Below are positions 46,286-57,236 of a stretch of DNA of 64,000 nucleotides, one piece after another. How positions within the stretch are numbered: the stretch's first letter is position 1; each line of letters begins with the position of its first letter. The DNA is from Leucaena leucocephala (taxonomy: Eukaryota > Streptophyta > Magnoliopsida > Fabales > Fabaceae). The stretch is from NCBI GenBank assembly GCA_037074615.1, contig CM073566.1, positions 10,868,001-10,932,000 of the forward strand, given 5' to 3'. Made by a program: the position numbers and the translations under genes. Below the pieces are notes generated by a model. The model worked only from the letters and a program-made list of their open reading frames with translations. It searched no databases and was not told where the DNA came from.

Positions 46286-47008
46286 CACAATGAGATGTGG
46301 GCAACCCAGGCTCACCAAGATCAAGAGCGAGATTCTGCTATCACTACGGCGGTTGCTGCTGCGGTTGCAAGATTACAGTAGTCTGGGAAGGAGGTAGTAC
46401 CAGAGAATGATATAGAACCTGAACCTCCACCAGATCATGAGCAGACTGGAATGAATAGACGTCAGGGGTCTATAGGAAATAATAATGACCAGGAAAGTCT
46501 GCAAACATGGATGGAGCGATTCCATAAGTTTAATCCGCCCATGTTTAAAGGGACTTTTGACACCCAAATAGCTGAAGATTGGGTAAGCCAGTTAGAGAAA
46601 ATCTTTAAGGTTTTAGAATGTCCCACTGAAAGAAAGACCCAGCTGGCAGTATACAAGCTAGGAACGAATGTGCAATAACCAGAAAAGAGTAAGTTTACTC
46701 CATCAGTACCACTGAAAGTGATGCCACCAGGTTCCTTGAAAAGGAACAGTAAGAAGAGAAATGAGCCAGCATATGGGTCAAAAGTTAATAAGAAGCAAGG
46801 AAGTAGGCCAGGTAGTGGGCCAAGAGAAGTTAGCAGGCAACCAAGGCCTAATGTATGTAGGAACTGTGGTCGAGACCATGGTACGAGGCCTTGTCCAGTA
46901 GGTCAAGGGTTATGCTATAGGTGTGGAAAGCCTGGACATTATGCCAGGGAGTGTCCACAGAACACAATGGGCGAAAGATACCCGACTCAGGGAAGAGTAT
47001 ATACCTGA
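46286..47008 (+). pseudogene. gag with internal deletion and intact-looking zinc knuckles
   Basis: The frame begins with an acidic, Gln-rich segment like 19382-19639. It has a TAG near 46378 and then a capsid-like stretch (GIDNNN-type linker, WMERFHKFNPPMFKGTFD, AEDWVSQLEKIFKVLECP). At 46675 a TAA follows and the central capsid is missing. The same frame then gives a basic linker and two knuckle-like blocks: CRNCGRDHGTRPC (46856 on) and CYRCGKPGHYAREC (to 46954), the latter a perfect CX2CX4HX4C. It ends GRVYT and a stop at 47006, where the protease would begin. Family knowledge: Gag nucleocapsid binds genomic RNA. Confidence 0.8.
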
Positions 47009-47228
47009 CTGGCAATGGGATAAGAAAGTCTCCTGTACCAAACTAAGGTACGAGTTTATTTGTGTTCTGTTTCCACTGGCTAATGAACGGATAAATCCTG
47101 AATGTGATTGGATTGTATTGTCCAGTATGCACACTATTGAGCTACCCTATACCTAGTATGTTGCCGTTGTATGAGGATGAGTATGACTACATGTTTTAAA
47201 AGTAGGAAGTAGAAAAGAGGAGTCTTAT

Positions 47229-47383
47229 GTCGCGACTAATATGTACAGATAAGTTGATGTTGCGACGTAAGAAGACCTCAGGTCGCAATGAGTAATATTG
47301 CAGTACGCGACCAGTGTATAAAGGAGTTCAGGTAGCGATGTTATAGGTTGCAACTAAAAGTCACAGAGCATGTGAGTTGTGAC
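47229..47383 (+). repeat. GTCGCGAC motif array in the nonautonomous element
   Basis: Seven to eight degenerate motifs occur (GTCGCGAC, GTTGCGAC, GTCGCAAT, ACGCGAC, GTAGCGAT, GTTGCAAC, GTTGTGAC). CACAGAG lies between two of them. The sequence after the array (47424 on) aligns with that after the array in element B. Confidence 0.7.
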
Positions 47384-49456
47384 TATGCAGTTCTCAACAA
47401 AAGATAGCAGAGGCCATATGAATGAAGGTACCAAACTCGCTGAAGTCCACCAGCTAGAGGATTGGTATAGCATATGGTAAGCCAGACAGTACAAAGGTAC
47501 TGAGGTACGAAAGATTAGTTTAAGACAATGTGAAAAAGTAGATCCTCCATGTGATAACTAAGAGTAGATCTGCATTACAGAGGTTTTATTCAGCTGCTCT
47601 GAATAGAAGACCTAAAAGTTAGATTAAGATTTGCCTAGGAATGATCCTAGCACATGGCCTAAGGTGAGAGACGTGATGGGTAATAGATAAAGAGCTCAAT
47701 GTTCTCTGAGCGGAGGGATTCCATCACGGAGAAGTAGTAGACCTAGGGGAGAGTACCCTAGAAAGTAAAAGTAATAGTAAAAGATGATGAATGGGATCCA
47801 TGCGACTCAAGCTCGCTAGGATGAAAGGAAAGACCAATAAGTAATTATAGTCCGGTCAAGAATAGACTAGGACTAATGGATAGATAGAAGAAGTTGAAAG
47901 ATAGTAAAGAGATAGCCACAGTTAAGAGATAAAGTGACTCCCCTATTCCCTATGAAAGATAAAGTAATGAAGGGTTGAGTCTATACCCTGGTAAGAGGGT
48001 AGTGTGGCAACCTAAGTAAGATAGACATATGTGCTCGTCAGATCTTGATCATGTGATTGATAATCTGACAGATAATGCGATAGATAGTATGATCAGATGA
48101 TGATCTGACAAATAATATGATCAAGAAAATATGTTTTGAGGCTTACTTGGATTGTTACGATATCTAATGGATGGTTGAGCAAAATATGATGATGATATGG
48201 CTTATGTGCCATAAGTTATGATAGTTGCATTTCATTGCAGTTGTCAAAGGATGACATGCATGTTAGAGTATGCTATGATGAATGGATACTCCCCTTTTGC
48301 AGTGCATGCAGGGTAGAGTATATATGAGTACATATATGAGATAAGAAAGTTATGAGAAAGTAGGTTGCTCCCATGCCATATGATATGAGGATGATATGAT
48401 TGTTTTGAGGATGATAGATAGTCTCAGTTATGGGACGATAAGTTATGATATGATACTCAGACATGATGTATGATTGAGGTTACTCAGGTATTTCTATAAG
48501 CTTGTGAATACAGTACTCAGGGCCATTTCTATTGAGCGAAATGGTATACAGATAACGGTAAAGGGATTGTTTCTAGATCACTCTTCAGATAAGAGTTGGA
48601 TCTGAAACAGGTGGCTCTCAGACAGAGCTAGATTCAGATGAGTATAGATCACTCTTCAGATAAGAGTTGGATCTGATGTAGAATGCTCGCAGTTAGAACA
48701 TAATTCAAATGGCTCGCAGTTAGAGCACAGGTTGAAAGATGAGAAGGAACTCCTGAGTAAAAGAGGAAGTAAGTAAAGTCTGGGTAAATGATATGAGGCT
48801 ATAAAATTTTCAAATGTTTATTTATGGAGTTATCAACAGGTGGAAGCAGTTAACCTTATAACTTAGTCTGTTGGTTTAATATCTTCGGGAGATATACAGT
48901 ACAACAGAATCACAGTTAGATTCTGGAGGGTCACAGTTAGATCCTAACATGGCTCCAGGGTCGCAGTTAGATCCTAACAGCTTCAGAGTCGCAGTTAGAT
49001 TCTGAAGAGGCTAACGGTTGATCGCAGTTAGATCCCGAGGTCGCAGTTAGACCTAGCCTAAGGAAAGTAATGAGCCATGAGATATGAGTACAATGTAGTA
49101 TCTCTTTGGGAAGATGAATGCCAAAGACGAAGTTAAGGTGAGGAAGCTTCACTAGTTGATAAGCTCACCCAGAGAAATTATTTTATAATGGTTTTCTCAG
49201 GTAGCCTCTAGTATACAGACTAAACTTAGCTTTCCCTTAGCAAAGACGGAGTCCAAGCCCAAAGCTGAGTACTGATATTCAAAGTTTTGTAGAAGTATGC
49301 CTGAGAAGTAAAGAACAGAATCCTTTATGTGTTGAGAATAGAAAAGCATTGGCTAAGAGCACTTTGGGAGGTAGCTCAAGTTGTAAAGCCAATAACAAGA
49401 GAAAGAGGAGATAGTTCAGACAAGGGACTGATCAAGGTAATGGTCAGATTGGAGAG
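47384..49456 (+). other. Noncoding internal region with short repeats
   Basis: There is no credible ORF. 47424-48260 is collinear with element B (4085-5520), including the single copy of the unit duplicated in B. 48577-49055 is a degenerate minisatellite: a 71-bp-spaced pair of GATCACTCTTCAGATAAGAG, then about nine copies of TCGCAGTTAGATCC or variants in two groups. 49056-49456 shows only decayed sequence. Confidence 0.65.
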
Positions 49457-49556
49457 CAGAGATGTCAATGTGGTGGAAAGAGCCATGGCACATGGGAGTG
49501 TCGAGCAGGGCAAAGCAGTTGTGGTAAGAAAGGCCACTTTGCAAGAGGTTGCCTAA
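49457..49556 (+). pseudogene. Second, decayed gag zinc-knuckle remnant
   Basis: One frame from 49463 reads CQCGGKSHGTWEC, a linker, then CGKKGHFARGC (to 49552). It copies the spacing of the knuckles at 46856-46954 with one Cys of each changed or missing. Shortly after, near 49590, VFALTPDTVS matches the usual start of the protease domain in this family. This is a separate, more diverged copy of the gag-pro boundary inside the same element. Confidence 0.7.
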
Positions 49557-50298
49557 GAATACGGACATCCCTAGGAAAGGTATTTGCTCTTACCCCAGAC
49601 ACAGTCTCCAATATTCCCTGAAGTCGACCCTAAGAATGATTAAGAAGAACCATAGCGGTAAGGGCGACTGAGCTGTAAGGAACTATAGGCCTAGATAATG
49701 ATGTGGATAATGAAGAGTTCTTTTCTGATCTAAAGGAAATGGTAATAAAAGGCCAGAGAGACCTAGAGAAGAGGGTCTAAGGCAAAGCAAAGATAGATCA
49801 TAGTTCTATAAGAAAGAGATTGCTAGGGCCTAAAGCTATATAAAGAGTAATCTAGCCCTAACCAGTAGCACGTTAAATTGAAAGGTGCTAAGGCAAGAGT
49901 AGCCTAATGATATGTAAGCCCTAAGAAGGGATAGAAAGTACAAATGCCACAAAAGTTGGCATAGATGCATGAAGTTATGAGAACAGTTAAGAAAAGTCAA
50001 AGAAGTTATCTGGGTTATGATCTCGTATCAGGAGAAAAAAAAATTAGAAAAATAATATTTCTCCTGAGAGATTTGCAAAGGGTAAGAGGAGTGATGTAGA
50101 CCCCCGAATTACATCAAAATTCTGCGGGATAAGATATGAAAGAAATGGACACTACTCACAAGTGTAATGAATTGTCCATAAGTATAAGAGGATGAATGCC
50201 CCAAGCCTTAGTCATAAACCAGGAAAGGATATACAGAAGAGTTATATCCAGGATCGTTGACTAAGATGCCAAGTAAATTTCGAGGACGAAATTTATTT
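49557..50298 (+). other. Decayed pol-side remnant, no domain readable
   Basis: After a short protease-start motif the 740 bases contain many stops in all frames and no RT or integrase motif. The last 100 bases match the pre-polypurine segment of element B (TTAGTCATAAA, TCCAGGATCGTTGACTAAG). Confidence 0.5.
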
Positions 50299-50313
50299 TA
50301 AGGGGGGTAGAAA
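50299..50313 (+). other. Polypurine tract of the nonautonomous element
   Basis: TAAGGGGGGTAGAAA precedes the LTR start at 50314, after TTTCGAGGACGAAATTTATT. Confidence 0.82.
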
Positions 50314-53300
50314 TGTAACACCCCAATTTTTAGGCCTAGAGATGCCAGAAGGAGAATTCAAGGGCATAATCGTAATTATGGGAAAGATCGGACTGGTGGC
50401 CGATTAGTACCATATTTTGTCAGAAAATAGAGAAAATTATGCTGATCATTTCACTGAACTGTGAAATGTGCATATGAGGTCTCTAGGTGTATGAAAGAAT
50501 TAGAAATATGACCAAGGGTAAAATGGTCATTTTGGAAAAGTGTGCGCTTGAGTGCTTTTTCAGGCCAAAACAGCCCGGTCCGGATAAAATATCTGAAAAT
50601 ACCAGGAGATAGAGAAAAGGATTCCGGATTGAATGAGGAGTCACAGAATTTTGATTTGAGGTCCCGATTTTTCTGTAAAAATCCTCGAAGATGGGAAATT
50701 ACAGTTATAATCGGTAAAGGAAGAGCAGTCCGAATAGAGATGATCGGACTATGGCCAGAGGCCATACAGTGTTGTCTAAGGCCCGTAGTGACACCAGGGA
50801 AGGCCCAAGCCCATAATATCAGTTCAGTGGTAAGAGGGGCCGGTGTCCGGGAAAAATGTGCAAAATGACGAAAATGCCCTTATGTTATAGAATAACTGAA
50901 GAATGAGTAAAGGGTATTTTGGTCATTTGGCTAAGGTTAGACAGTCAAGAAGGGGTATCTGGATAGTTGACCAGGGCCAGAGAATACTCTGGTAAAATAT
51001 GAAAAGACAATAATGCCCCTAGGCCTAGTAAAGGAAATGAAAGGACTTAAGTGCAATTATGGAAAGTTTCAAGGCCAAAAAGGAAAGTAGACAAAAATGT
51101 GGGGTCCTTAAGTGTAATTTTAGCCAAGTAAAAAGGGACTTAAATGAAGAGAAGAAGAGTTCCCTGGGGCTAAATTGTAATTAAAGAAAGTCAGGGCGGA
51201 AGTGGTTTGGACTGTCCGAAAGCATTTCAGTCCCAGATTTCACCGGTAGAGAGAGCAAGTGACGCTCGGTAATCTGGCTTAATACAGGAATTTCTGAAGA
51301 CTCCAGATAGCCAGAAATGGACTGATCATCCAAAAGTTATAAAAATTCATACCGGATATCCTAGAATTCAGATCTATGTGAGAAAATACAGGATGATACG
51401 TCCTTATGGGGCGGATGTCGGGAAACTGACAGAATACCGATAGGAGGCCTGTAGAAAAAGTTATTCGCAAATCAGAAAATCCAGACGGGAGTGTGAGGCC
51501 TCCGGGGATCCGATAGGGAGATTTATCGGTATTTGAAAGGGGACTGAACGAGTTCGGATGACCTCAGTCGGATGACTGATATGACTCACAGGGATACCTG
51601 AACACCGCGGGCTAGTGTTTCGGACAGAAGGAGCCGGTGTCCGGATATGTGTATAAACGGTGAATAATAGATAAAATATTCAATAATTATTAACGGGGGA
51701 AGATTCCTCGTAATGCGTGCCATGAGACACTTGGACTGATAGGTGGGCCAGTGTCCGGCAGAACCCCGGAAAAGTGCAAAATTACGAAAATGCCCCTGTG
51801 TTGTACAAAGTGTAACAGATGAATGAAGGGCATTTTGGTAATTCTGAACAGGCTCAGGAGCCAAGGTACATACAGATAAAGTTACTGAGAGTCAGTATAT
51901 ACCCTGACAGAGTACAGAAGGGTATGAAATGACGATTTTACCCTTAGAGTTAAAATAGTGCAAGAAAGGGCACCCAAGGGTATTTGGGTAATTTGCCAAG
52001 GGCTATTTCTTGGGAATCGAGCCATCAGAGTACTTGGGCTTGATCAGGATCCAAGACAACATTCCCAGAGCCCAAAAACGTGGCCCATGAAGTATGTGGG
52101 AAAAAGTGGCATTAAAATATTATTTTAATGTTGTTTCAATAAAGTAAAGTTACTCGGTTGGCACGATAACCGAGGAGGTGATCAGATAAAGTCCTGGATT
52201 TATCTGGATAGCATTGGAAGGCGTGACAGGTGCCAGTAAGATGACACATGGCGCCAACATAAAGACAGAAGAAAAAGTTGAGGACACGTACTACGAGGCA
52301 GGACACTGGACCGGTGAGTCAGCCTGCTGAGTCAGCTGCTGAGGTGTCCAGGAATTTCAGCATGTGGAAAATGTGGCGCTGAGGTGTCCTGGTGAGGTGT
52401 CCCGATGATGTCATGCATGATGCAGTAAATGAGGAATTAAAGAAAATAGGAAAATCCAGGAAAAATCAGGACCGCAGGATCAAAGTTCATGGTAATTACA
52501 GAAATGCCATTGGAGGAGGTTATAAATACCCCCTCATTCATTCATATGCTGCACGGCCAAGAGCCATTTTAGAGAAAGGAGGAGGTGCTAGAGAGAGAAA
52601 GTGAAGGAAGAAAGAAAGAAAGGAAGTTCTGGCGGAGCTGGAAGCAGAATAGAGATAGTAGAGCTCTGCTAAGCCTTTGAGGTAGTAACTAATCCTAGCT
52701 TTTATGTAATGGCTTTGTGATTTGTTGTGCTATTGTTTGGTTGGATTGTTGTCTTATATGTTATGTTTGAAGCTCTGCTGTAATGCTATGATCATATGTT
52801 ATTAAGCATGGAAGCACGCAGCATACTTATCTGTACACAATCACAAGCAAGCACTGTCACTCTGCATTACATATATTGTTATGATTGTTGCTACTGAGAT
52901 TCCCCCGAATCTCATTCCAATAAGTAAACCATTACAGGGGAGGTTATGTCAAAATGAATTCTGGGAATTTTAAGAGACGCCGTTATGCTGCCGAAGTAAA
53001 GACTGAACATCAGTATATGATAAGTACTGTGTACGTAGTGCTGTCTAAGGAGGCTAGAAGTGAGTGGACCTAGCCGGTTCATCTAGTCTTTCCTGGGTAC
53101 TACGTAGAATGGTAGTTCTCATGAGGGGATTACCGAATCAGTACGGTTCAGTTCTTTGTACAGATGAAGATTAGCGGTTATGCTGCCGGAGTTTAGGCAG
53201 AAAAAGATGTAATAGAACCATGAGAATTTATGTACATGACCATATGTAAAACAATTTATTAATTAATAATAATTGTTGTTTGGCATGTTTGACTGTTGTA

Positions 53301-53859
53301 TGATGGATGTATGCATATGTATGCAAAGTAGAAATGCTGAAATTTACCATTGTGAACAGTAACACGTGGTAACCTAGTCATATTTGATAAATGATTAAAA
53401 ATAGTAAATAGATGAATAAATGTACGAAATTTTTATGGTAAATAGTAGACATACCAAGATTTAATTTGATATATAAACCGTATCATTTGGATATCTACAC
53501 AAGGAGATATAAATTATTAAAGTTGGGACCAGAATACTGGATTCAGGGAGAAAAACGTGGAATGAACAGTAAAGTTGACACGTTGATGGACGTTTACTTG
53601 GTCAATGAATGGTCAACGAGTTATTTTTCCCTGAAAGATAATTGAGTTAGCTTCATTTAGAAATTGGAACCACTTCATTTCAATTTTTCTATAATTAGTT
53701 ATGATTTTTCGAAGTCAGGTCACTCATCTGGAATTTTCAAGTGAACAGTACTCGATAAGAGTAAAACTCCAGATTGGGGAATTGGACTTCAATGACCTTG
53801 AAAGTGGTTTTAAATGCTACCAAATGGTCCCTAAGACATATGAAAGTAAGGATGTTTCA
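50314..53859 (+). mobile_element. 3' LTR of the nonautonomous element
   Basis: It starts TGTAACACCCCAATTTTTAG and ends GGATGTTTCA. Differences from the 5' LTR are scattered single bases and a deletion of about 50 bases at about 51727, where CCATGA joins GACACTTGG. TATAAATA is at 52521-52528 and the stem-loop at 52896-52913. Confidence 0.93.
52521..52528 (+). promoter_or_regulatory. TATA box, 3' LTR
   Basis: TATAAATA followed by CCCCCTC, with TGAGGTGTCC motifs about 110-190 bases upstream. Confidence 0.6.
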
Positions 53860-54640
53860 CGCACCATCTCTCTTTCTCCATCTCCATTTCTCTTTTGCAA
53901 CTTTCCTCTGTTCTAGTTACTGTTCTAGTTAATAGAACTAGAGGAAAGTTCTGTAATTCATCTTCATCTTCTCCTTTCATTTCCACATGACTACTACTGC
54001 TATACCGATGGTTACTGCTAGAGTTCAGATAGCATTGCAAGGCTGAGTGGCTATGCTTCCTTGGAGATGAAACCAAACCAGAGTCTTTCGAGCTTAACAG
54101 GGAGTTTATTGAGTCTTTAAGTCAGATTTAACTGTATCTAGTTGATGTATTTACTTCTGGTTTATTGATTCAATTAGAGTAATAGATGACAAAGAAGTAG
54201 GGAACCGAGTTGGATTCCTTCTTTCTACAGTAATGATCCTTTGATTAATATTCATAATCTACTTTCTCTAAGTTGAACAATTCCTATTCTCTATTGATGT
54301 CTGCGAGTTGTAGCTTTGATTAAGATTTAGCTAGGGAGTTGTTAGCTAACATATTCTAATTCAACTGATTAACTCTTGATATTCTATGGATAATGAAGGT
54401 AAGGCAATTTCCAAGGGAACACACTTGTCATCATTCATTCATCTCATCATTATAAACACATAAAGCATAAACAATAGCATAGACTTTACATTCAGTTTTA
54501 GTTCAAACAGTTCAACACATAACTCATCTGCTTAATTTGTTAAATTGTGGCTCAATAGATTAATTAGGAACTCTAACATCCAGTAGCTCCTTGTGATCCA
54601 ACCTAGGTTAGTCTCCGCTTTACTATTGGTTAGCTTAGTT
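53860..54640 (+). mobile_element. Athila 3' LTR, segment 2
   Basis: It starts with the second CGCAC and continues the Athila LTR from 42129. It contains CTCCTTGTGATCCAACCTAG and TAGTCTCCGCTTTACTATTG near 54590-54630. This resembles the end of Athila LTRs, where a 'CTCCTTGTGGATTCGACC' type sequence precedes the terminus. The precise end is not readable; copia gag begins by 54657. No gene is visible in this stretch. Confidence 0.6.
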
Positions 54641-54656
54641 TTGTTTGATAATTAAA

Positions 54657-55318
54657 ATGATAGTTATCAAAAGCTCTTTAGAAAGTGAAGAGAGCGACAA
54701 CGACAAGACAACAAACATTTGTCTAGTTGCTCAAGAAGAAAATAACTCAGATACAGAGGAGGTAATAAATGTTGAACCAACCTATGATAAGTTACTTTCA
54801 GAATATAATGAACTATATTATGAGTTTATTAAATTAGCAAAAGAATTAGTAAACTCAAAAAAGAATATTCAGAGTTTAGAAGAAAAGATAAGCATTTTAC
54901 TTGAGATTATCTCAAAATGTACTAAGTGTGAGGAATCAGGGAAGAAAACTAGAAAGTTAACCAAAACTCTCAAAAAAATTACTAAAGGTAGTGAAATGCT
55001 CAATATTATACTTGGAAATTAGAGAAGTGTCTCTGATAAGTTTGGAATAGGATATGATGCTAACTTAGAAAAACAAAAAGGAAAGAAAAATTAGGCAACA
55101 AATCATATCTGCATTACTTTAGACATATTGTGAATACTTCAAATACATTTACTTTATGCTCATATTATAATCGCAAGGGTCACTCCACTACTTGTTATCA
55201 TAAGAAGAATGGACCCTACGGCATATTGAAATGGGTTCCAAAAGCCACTTATGTACCTAAGGTAATCCAAACTAACCAAAAAGGACACAAGAAAATATGG
55301 GTACCTAAAGTCAAATGA
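54657..55318 (+). pseudogene. copia gag C-terminal part
   Basis: A 125-codon frame (to 55022) has the acidic ESEESDNDKTTNICLVAQEE motif typical before the gag coiled coil (YDKLLSEYNELYYEFIKLAK and a Lys-rich helix). After a stop, 55130-55318 gives CSYYNRKGHSTTCYHKK, a CCHC knuckle in which the second Cys is Tyr, then KWVPK and IWVPK, the usual gag-protease junction motif. The start of gag is missing. Confidence 0.75.
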
Positions 55319-55328
55319 TTTTATTCAA

Positions 55329-55586
55329 ATGATTTTATTTCAGGTTTGTCTTAAAGCATCCAAGACCAACAAGTGGTATATTGATAGTGGATGGTCCAAA
55401 CATATGACCGGAGACATAGAGAAGTTTCTCAAGCTTCATCACAAGGAAGGTGGAAAAGTAAGCTTTGGAGGAAATCAATCTTGGAAGATTGTTGGGATTG
55501 GAGAAGTTGGTAGCAAAGAAGGGGTGAAAGTGGAATATGTATACTATGTAGAAGGATTATGCCACAACCTCTTCAGTGTGAGTTAA
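55329..55586 (+). pseudogene. copia protease
   Basis: WYIDSGWSKHMTGD contains the active-site Asp, but the usual DSGCS is DSGWS. FLKLHHKEGGKVSFGGNQ and VYYVEGLCHNLFSVS complete the conserved region. A stop follows where the frame should continue into integrase. Confidence 0.8.
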
Positions 55587-55631
55587 AATGTGGATAAAGA
55601 TAATTGGATAATTTTTTACTAAGAGGAATGA

Positions 55632-56660
55632 TTGATAGTAAGCAAGAAAGATTTGCTAATCAACAAGGAAAGTTTGAAGGCAAAACTCTATGTTCCAAGG
55701 GACAGTAACTATTATACTATTACTATTAATTCAAATTCACCTAAAAATTGTTTTCTTAGTAAATATGAAGAAAGTGGGTTATGGCACAAGAGATTAGCTC
55801 ATATAAATATGCATCAGGTTTCAAAATTAGTTAAGAAAGATTTAGTAATTGGTTTACCTGAAGTTAAAACTGAAATTAATATTGTTTGTGAAGCATATCA
55901 GAAGGGCAAACAAGTAAAGTTATCTTTTAAATAAAAAAAGTCTCAACTGAGAGACCGCTTCAATTACTCCATATGGATTTGGTTAGTCCACCAAGAGTCA
56001 AAAGTTTTAGAGGAAACTTATATACTCTGGTGATAGTTGATGACTATTCAAGATTTACTAGGACTTTATTTATTTTATCCAAAGATGATACTTTTAATGC
56101 TTTTGTTGTGTTTGCCAAAAAGGTGCCAAATGAGAAAGGTATTTCTATTGTGTCTATTAGGACTAATCACGGGGAGAATTTGAGAACACTAAATTTATAG
56201 AATTCTATGACAAGTATGGGATAGATCACAACTTCTCTGCACCAAGAATACCACAACAAAATAGAGTTATTGAAAGGAAAAATAGAGTCCTCACTAAGAT
56301 GGCGAGAGTGATGCTTAATGACAAGGGTGTCTCACAAGTTTTCTGGGTAGATGTTATGAACACAGCAAGTTATATATCTAACTGAGCCTACATCTGACCA
56401 CTATTTAACAAGACGCCATATGAGCTTTACAAAGGATACAAATCTAATCTCACTCATCTGAGGATCTTTGGGAGCAAATGTTTCATCTATAACAACAAAG
56501 AAAACTTCGATGAATTTGATCCTAAATATGATGAGGGTATTTTTCTTAGTTACACTAGTCGTAGTAAAGCATACAAATTTTTTAACAAAAGAACTTTTAC
56601 AATAGAAGAGTATGTACTTGTAGTATTTTCTAAAATAGAACCAATTTCAAAGTCCCTAGA
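55632..56660 (+). pseudogene. copia integrase
   Basis: The GAG-pre-integrase region is visible (LWHKRLAHINMHQVSKLVKK, then VCEAYQKGKQ, where CxxC is damaged). The core starts MDLVSPPRVKSFRGNLY with LVIVDDYSRFT (first catalytic Asp). Then RTNHGE has Asn where the second Asp is expected (RSDHGGE in family members). After a shift, FSAPRIPQQNRVIERKNRVL carries the Glu. TPYELYKG and LRIFGSKCFI follow to about 56640. Several stops (for example near 56384) make it dead. 56661-56946 is the poorly conserved linker to RT. Confidence 0.8.
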
Positions 56661-56946
56661 TGATGAAGCTGAGATAATACAGGGTCTTGAAACACTAAAA
56701 TTGAATAAAGAAAAAGAACCCGTAGTTGAACAACCTAGTAATCAGCTAATGAGTCAAAAAAAGATCAACTTAGAGCCTAAGACAGAATAGAAATCATCAT
56801 TTAGATTAGGTTATTGGTCCAGTAGATGAAGGAGTAAGAATCCAGAGATAAATGTTCAATGAAGTGCACTTTTCTGCATTTATTTCTAACATTGAACCCA
56901 CCAACTTAGATGAAACATTATCAGATGATTTTTTGGATAGTTGTTA

Positions 56947-57236
56947 TGCAGGAAGAGCTAAATCAATTTGAACAGAATCGAGTTTGGGACTTGGTACCTA
57001 GACCTAATGATCATCCAATCATCAGTACTAAATGGGTATTCAAGAATAAACTTGATGAATGATGTAATTATTAGGAATAAGGCTAGATTAGTTGCAAAAG
57101 GATATAATCAAGAAGAAGGTAATGATTATGAAGAAACCTATGCTCTATTGCAAGATTAGAAGCCATACGAGTACTCTTAGATTTTGCTTGCATTAAAGAT
57201 TTTAAACTCTATCATATGGATGTCAAAAGTGCTTTT
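56947..57236 (+). pseudogene. copia reverse transcriptase, N-terminal part
   Basis: EELNQFEQNRVWDLVPRP, TKWVFKNKLDE, a frameshift, then RNKARLVAKGYNQEEGNDYE, another shift, RLEAIRVLLDFAC and YHMDVKSAF. The last includes the first catalytic Asp (MDVKSAF). The sequence is cut at 57236 by the inserted block, just before the expected LNG. Confidence 0.82.

Larger units (their letters stand above)
42130..53859 (+). mobile_element. Complete nonautonomous long-LTR Ty3-type retrotransposon (LARD-like), TSD CGCAC
   Basis: Two LTRs of 3599 and 3546 bases are very similar to each other. CGCAC flanks the element at 42125-42129 and 53860-53864. The primer site is at 45732 and the polypurine tract before 50314. 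The 4.6-kb internal region has a gag fragment with zinc knuckles, a GTCGCGAC array, short repeats and a second zinc-knuckle remnant, but no RT, RNase H or integrase. High LTR similarity and the clean TSD mark it as one of the youngest insertions here. The gag type (AEDWVSQLEKIFKVLECPTE) resembles Tekay/Del-type Ty3 elements, which commonly have long LTRs. Movement would need proteins from an autonomous relative. Confidence 0.93.
28545..54640 (+). mobile_element. Athila-like Ty3/gypsy retrotransposon, left part outside window, nested insertions
   Basis: The order is gag, protease region, reverse transcriptase, RNase H, integrase, a noncoding post-pol region with AAGTGTGGGGGAGG tracts, then a 3' LTR. 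The FMDD reverse transcriptase motif, the DLGA protease region and the GTGTGGGG polypurine-like tracts fit the Athila/Tat branch. Insertions at 33620-39327 and 42130-53859 interrupt the integrase and the 3' LTR. Without them about 8.6 kb remain. It sits in a copia gag sequence, so it is younger than that element. Several stops and frameshifts show that it is inactive. Confidence 0.85.
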
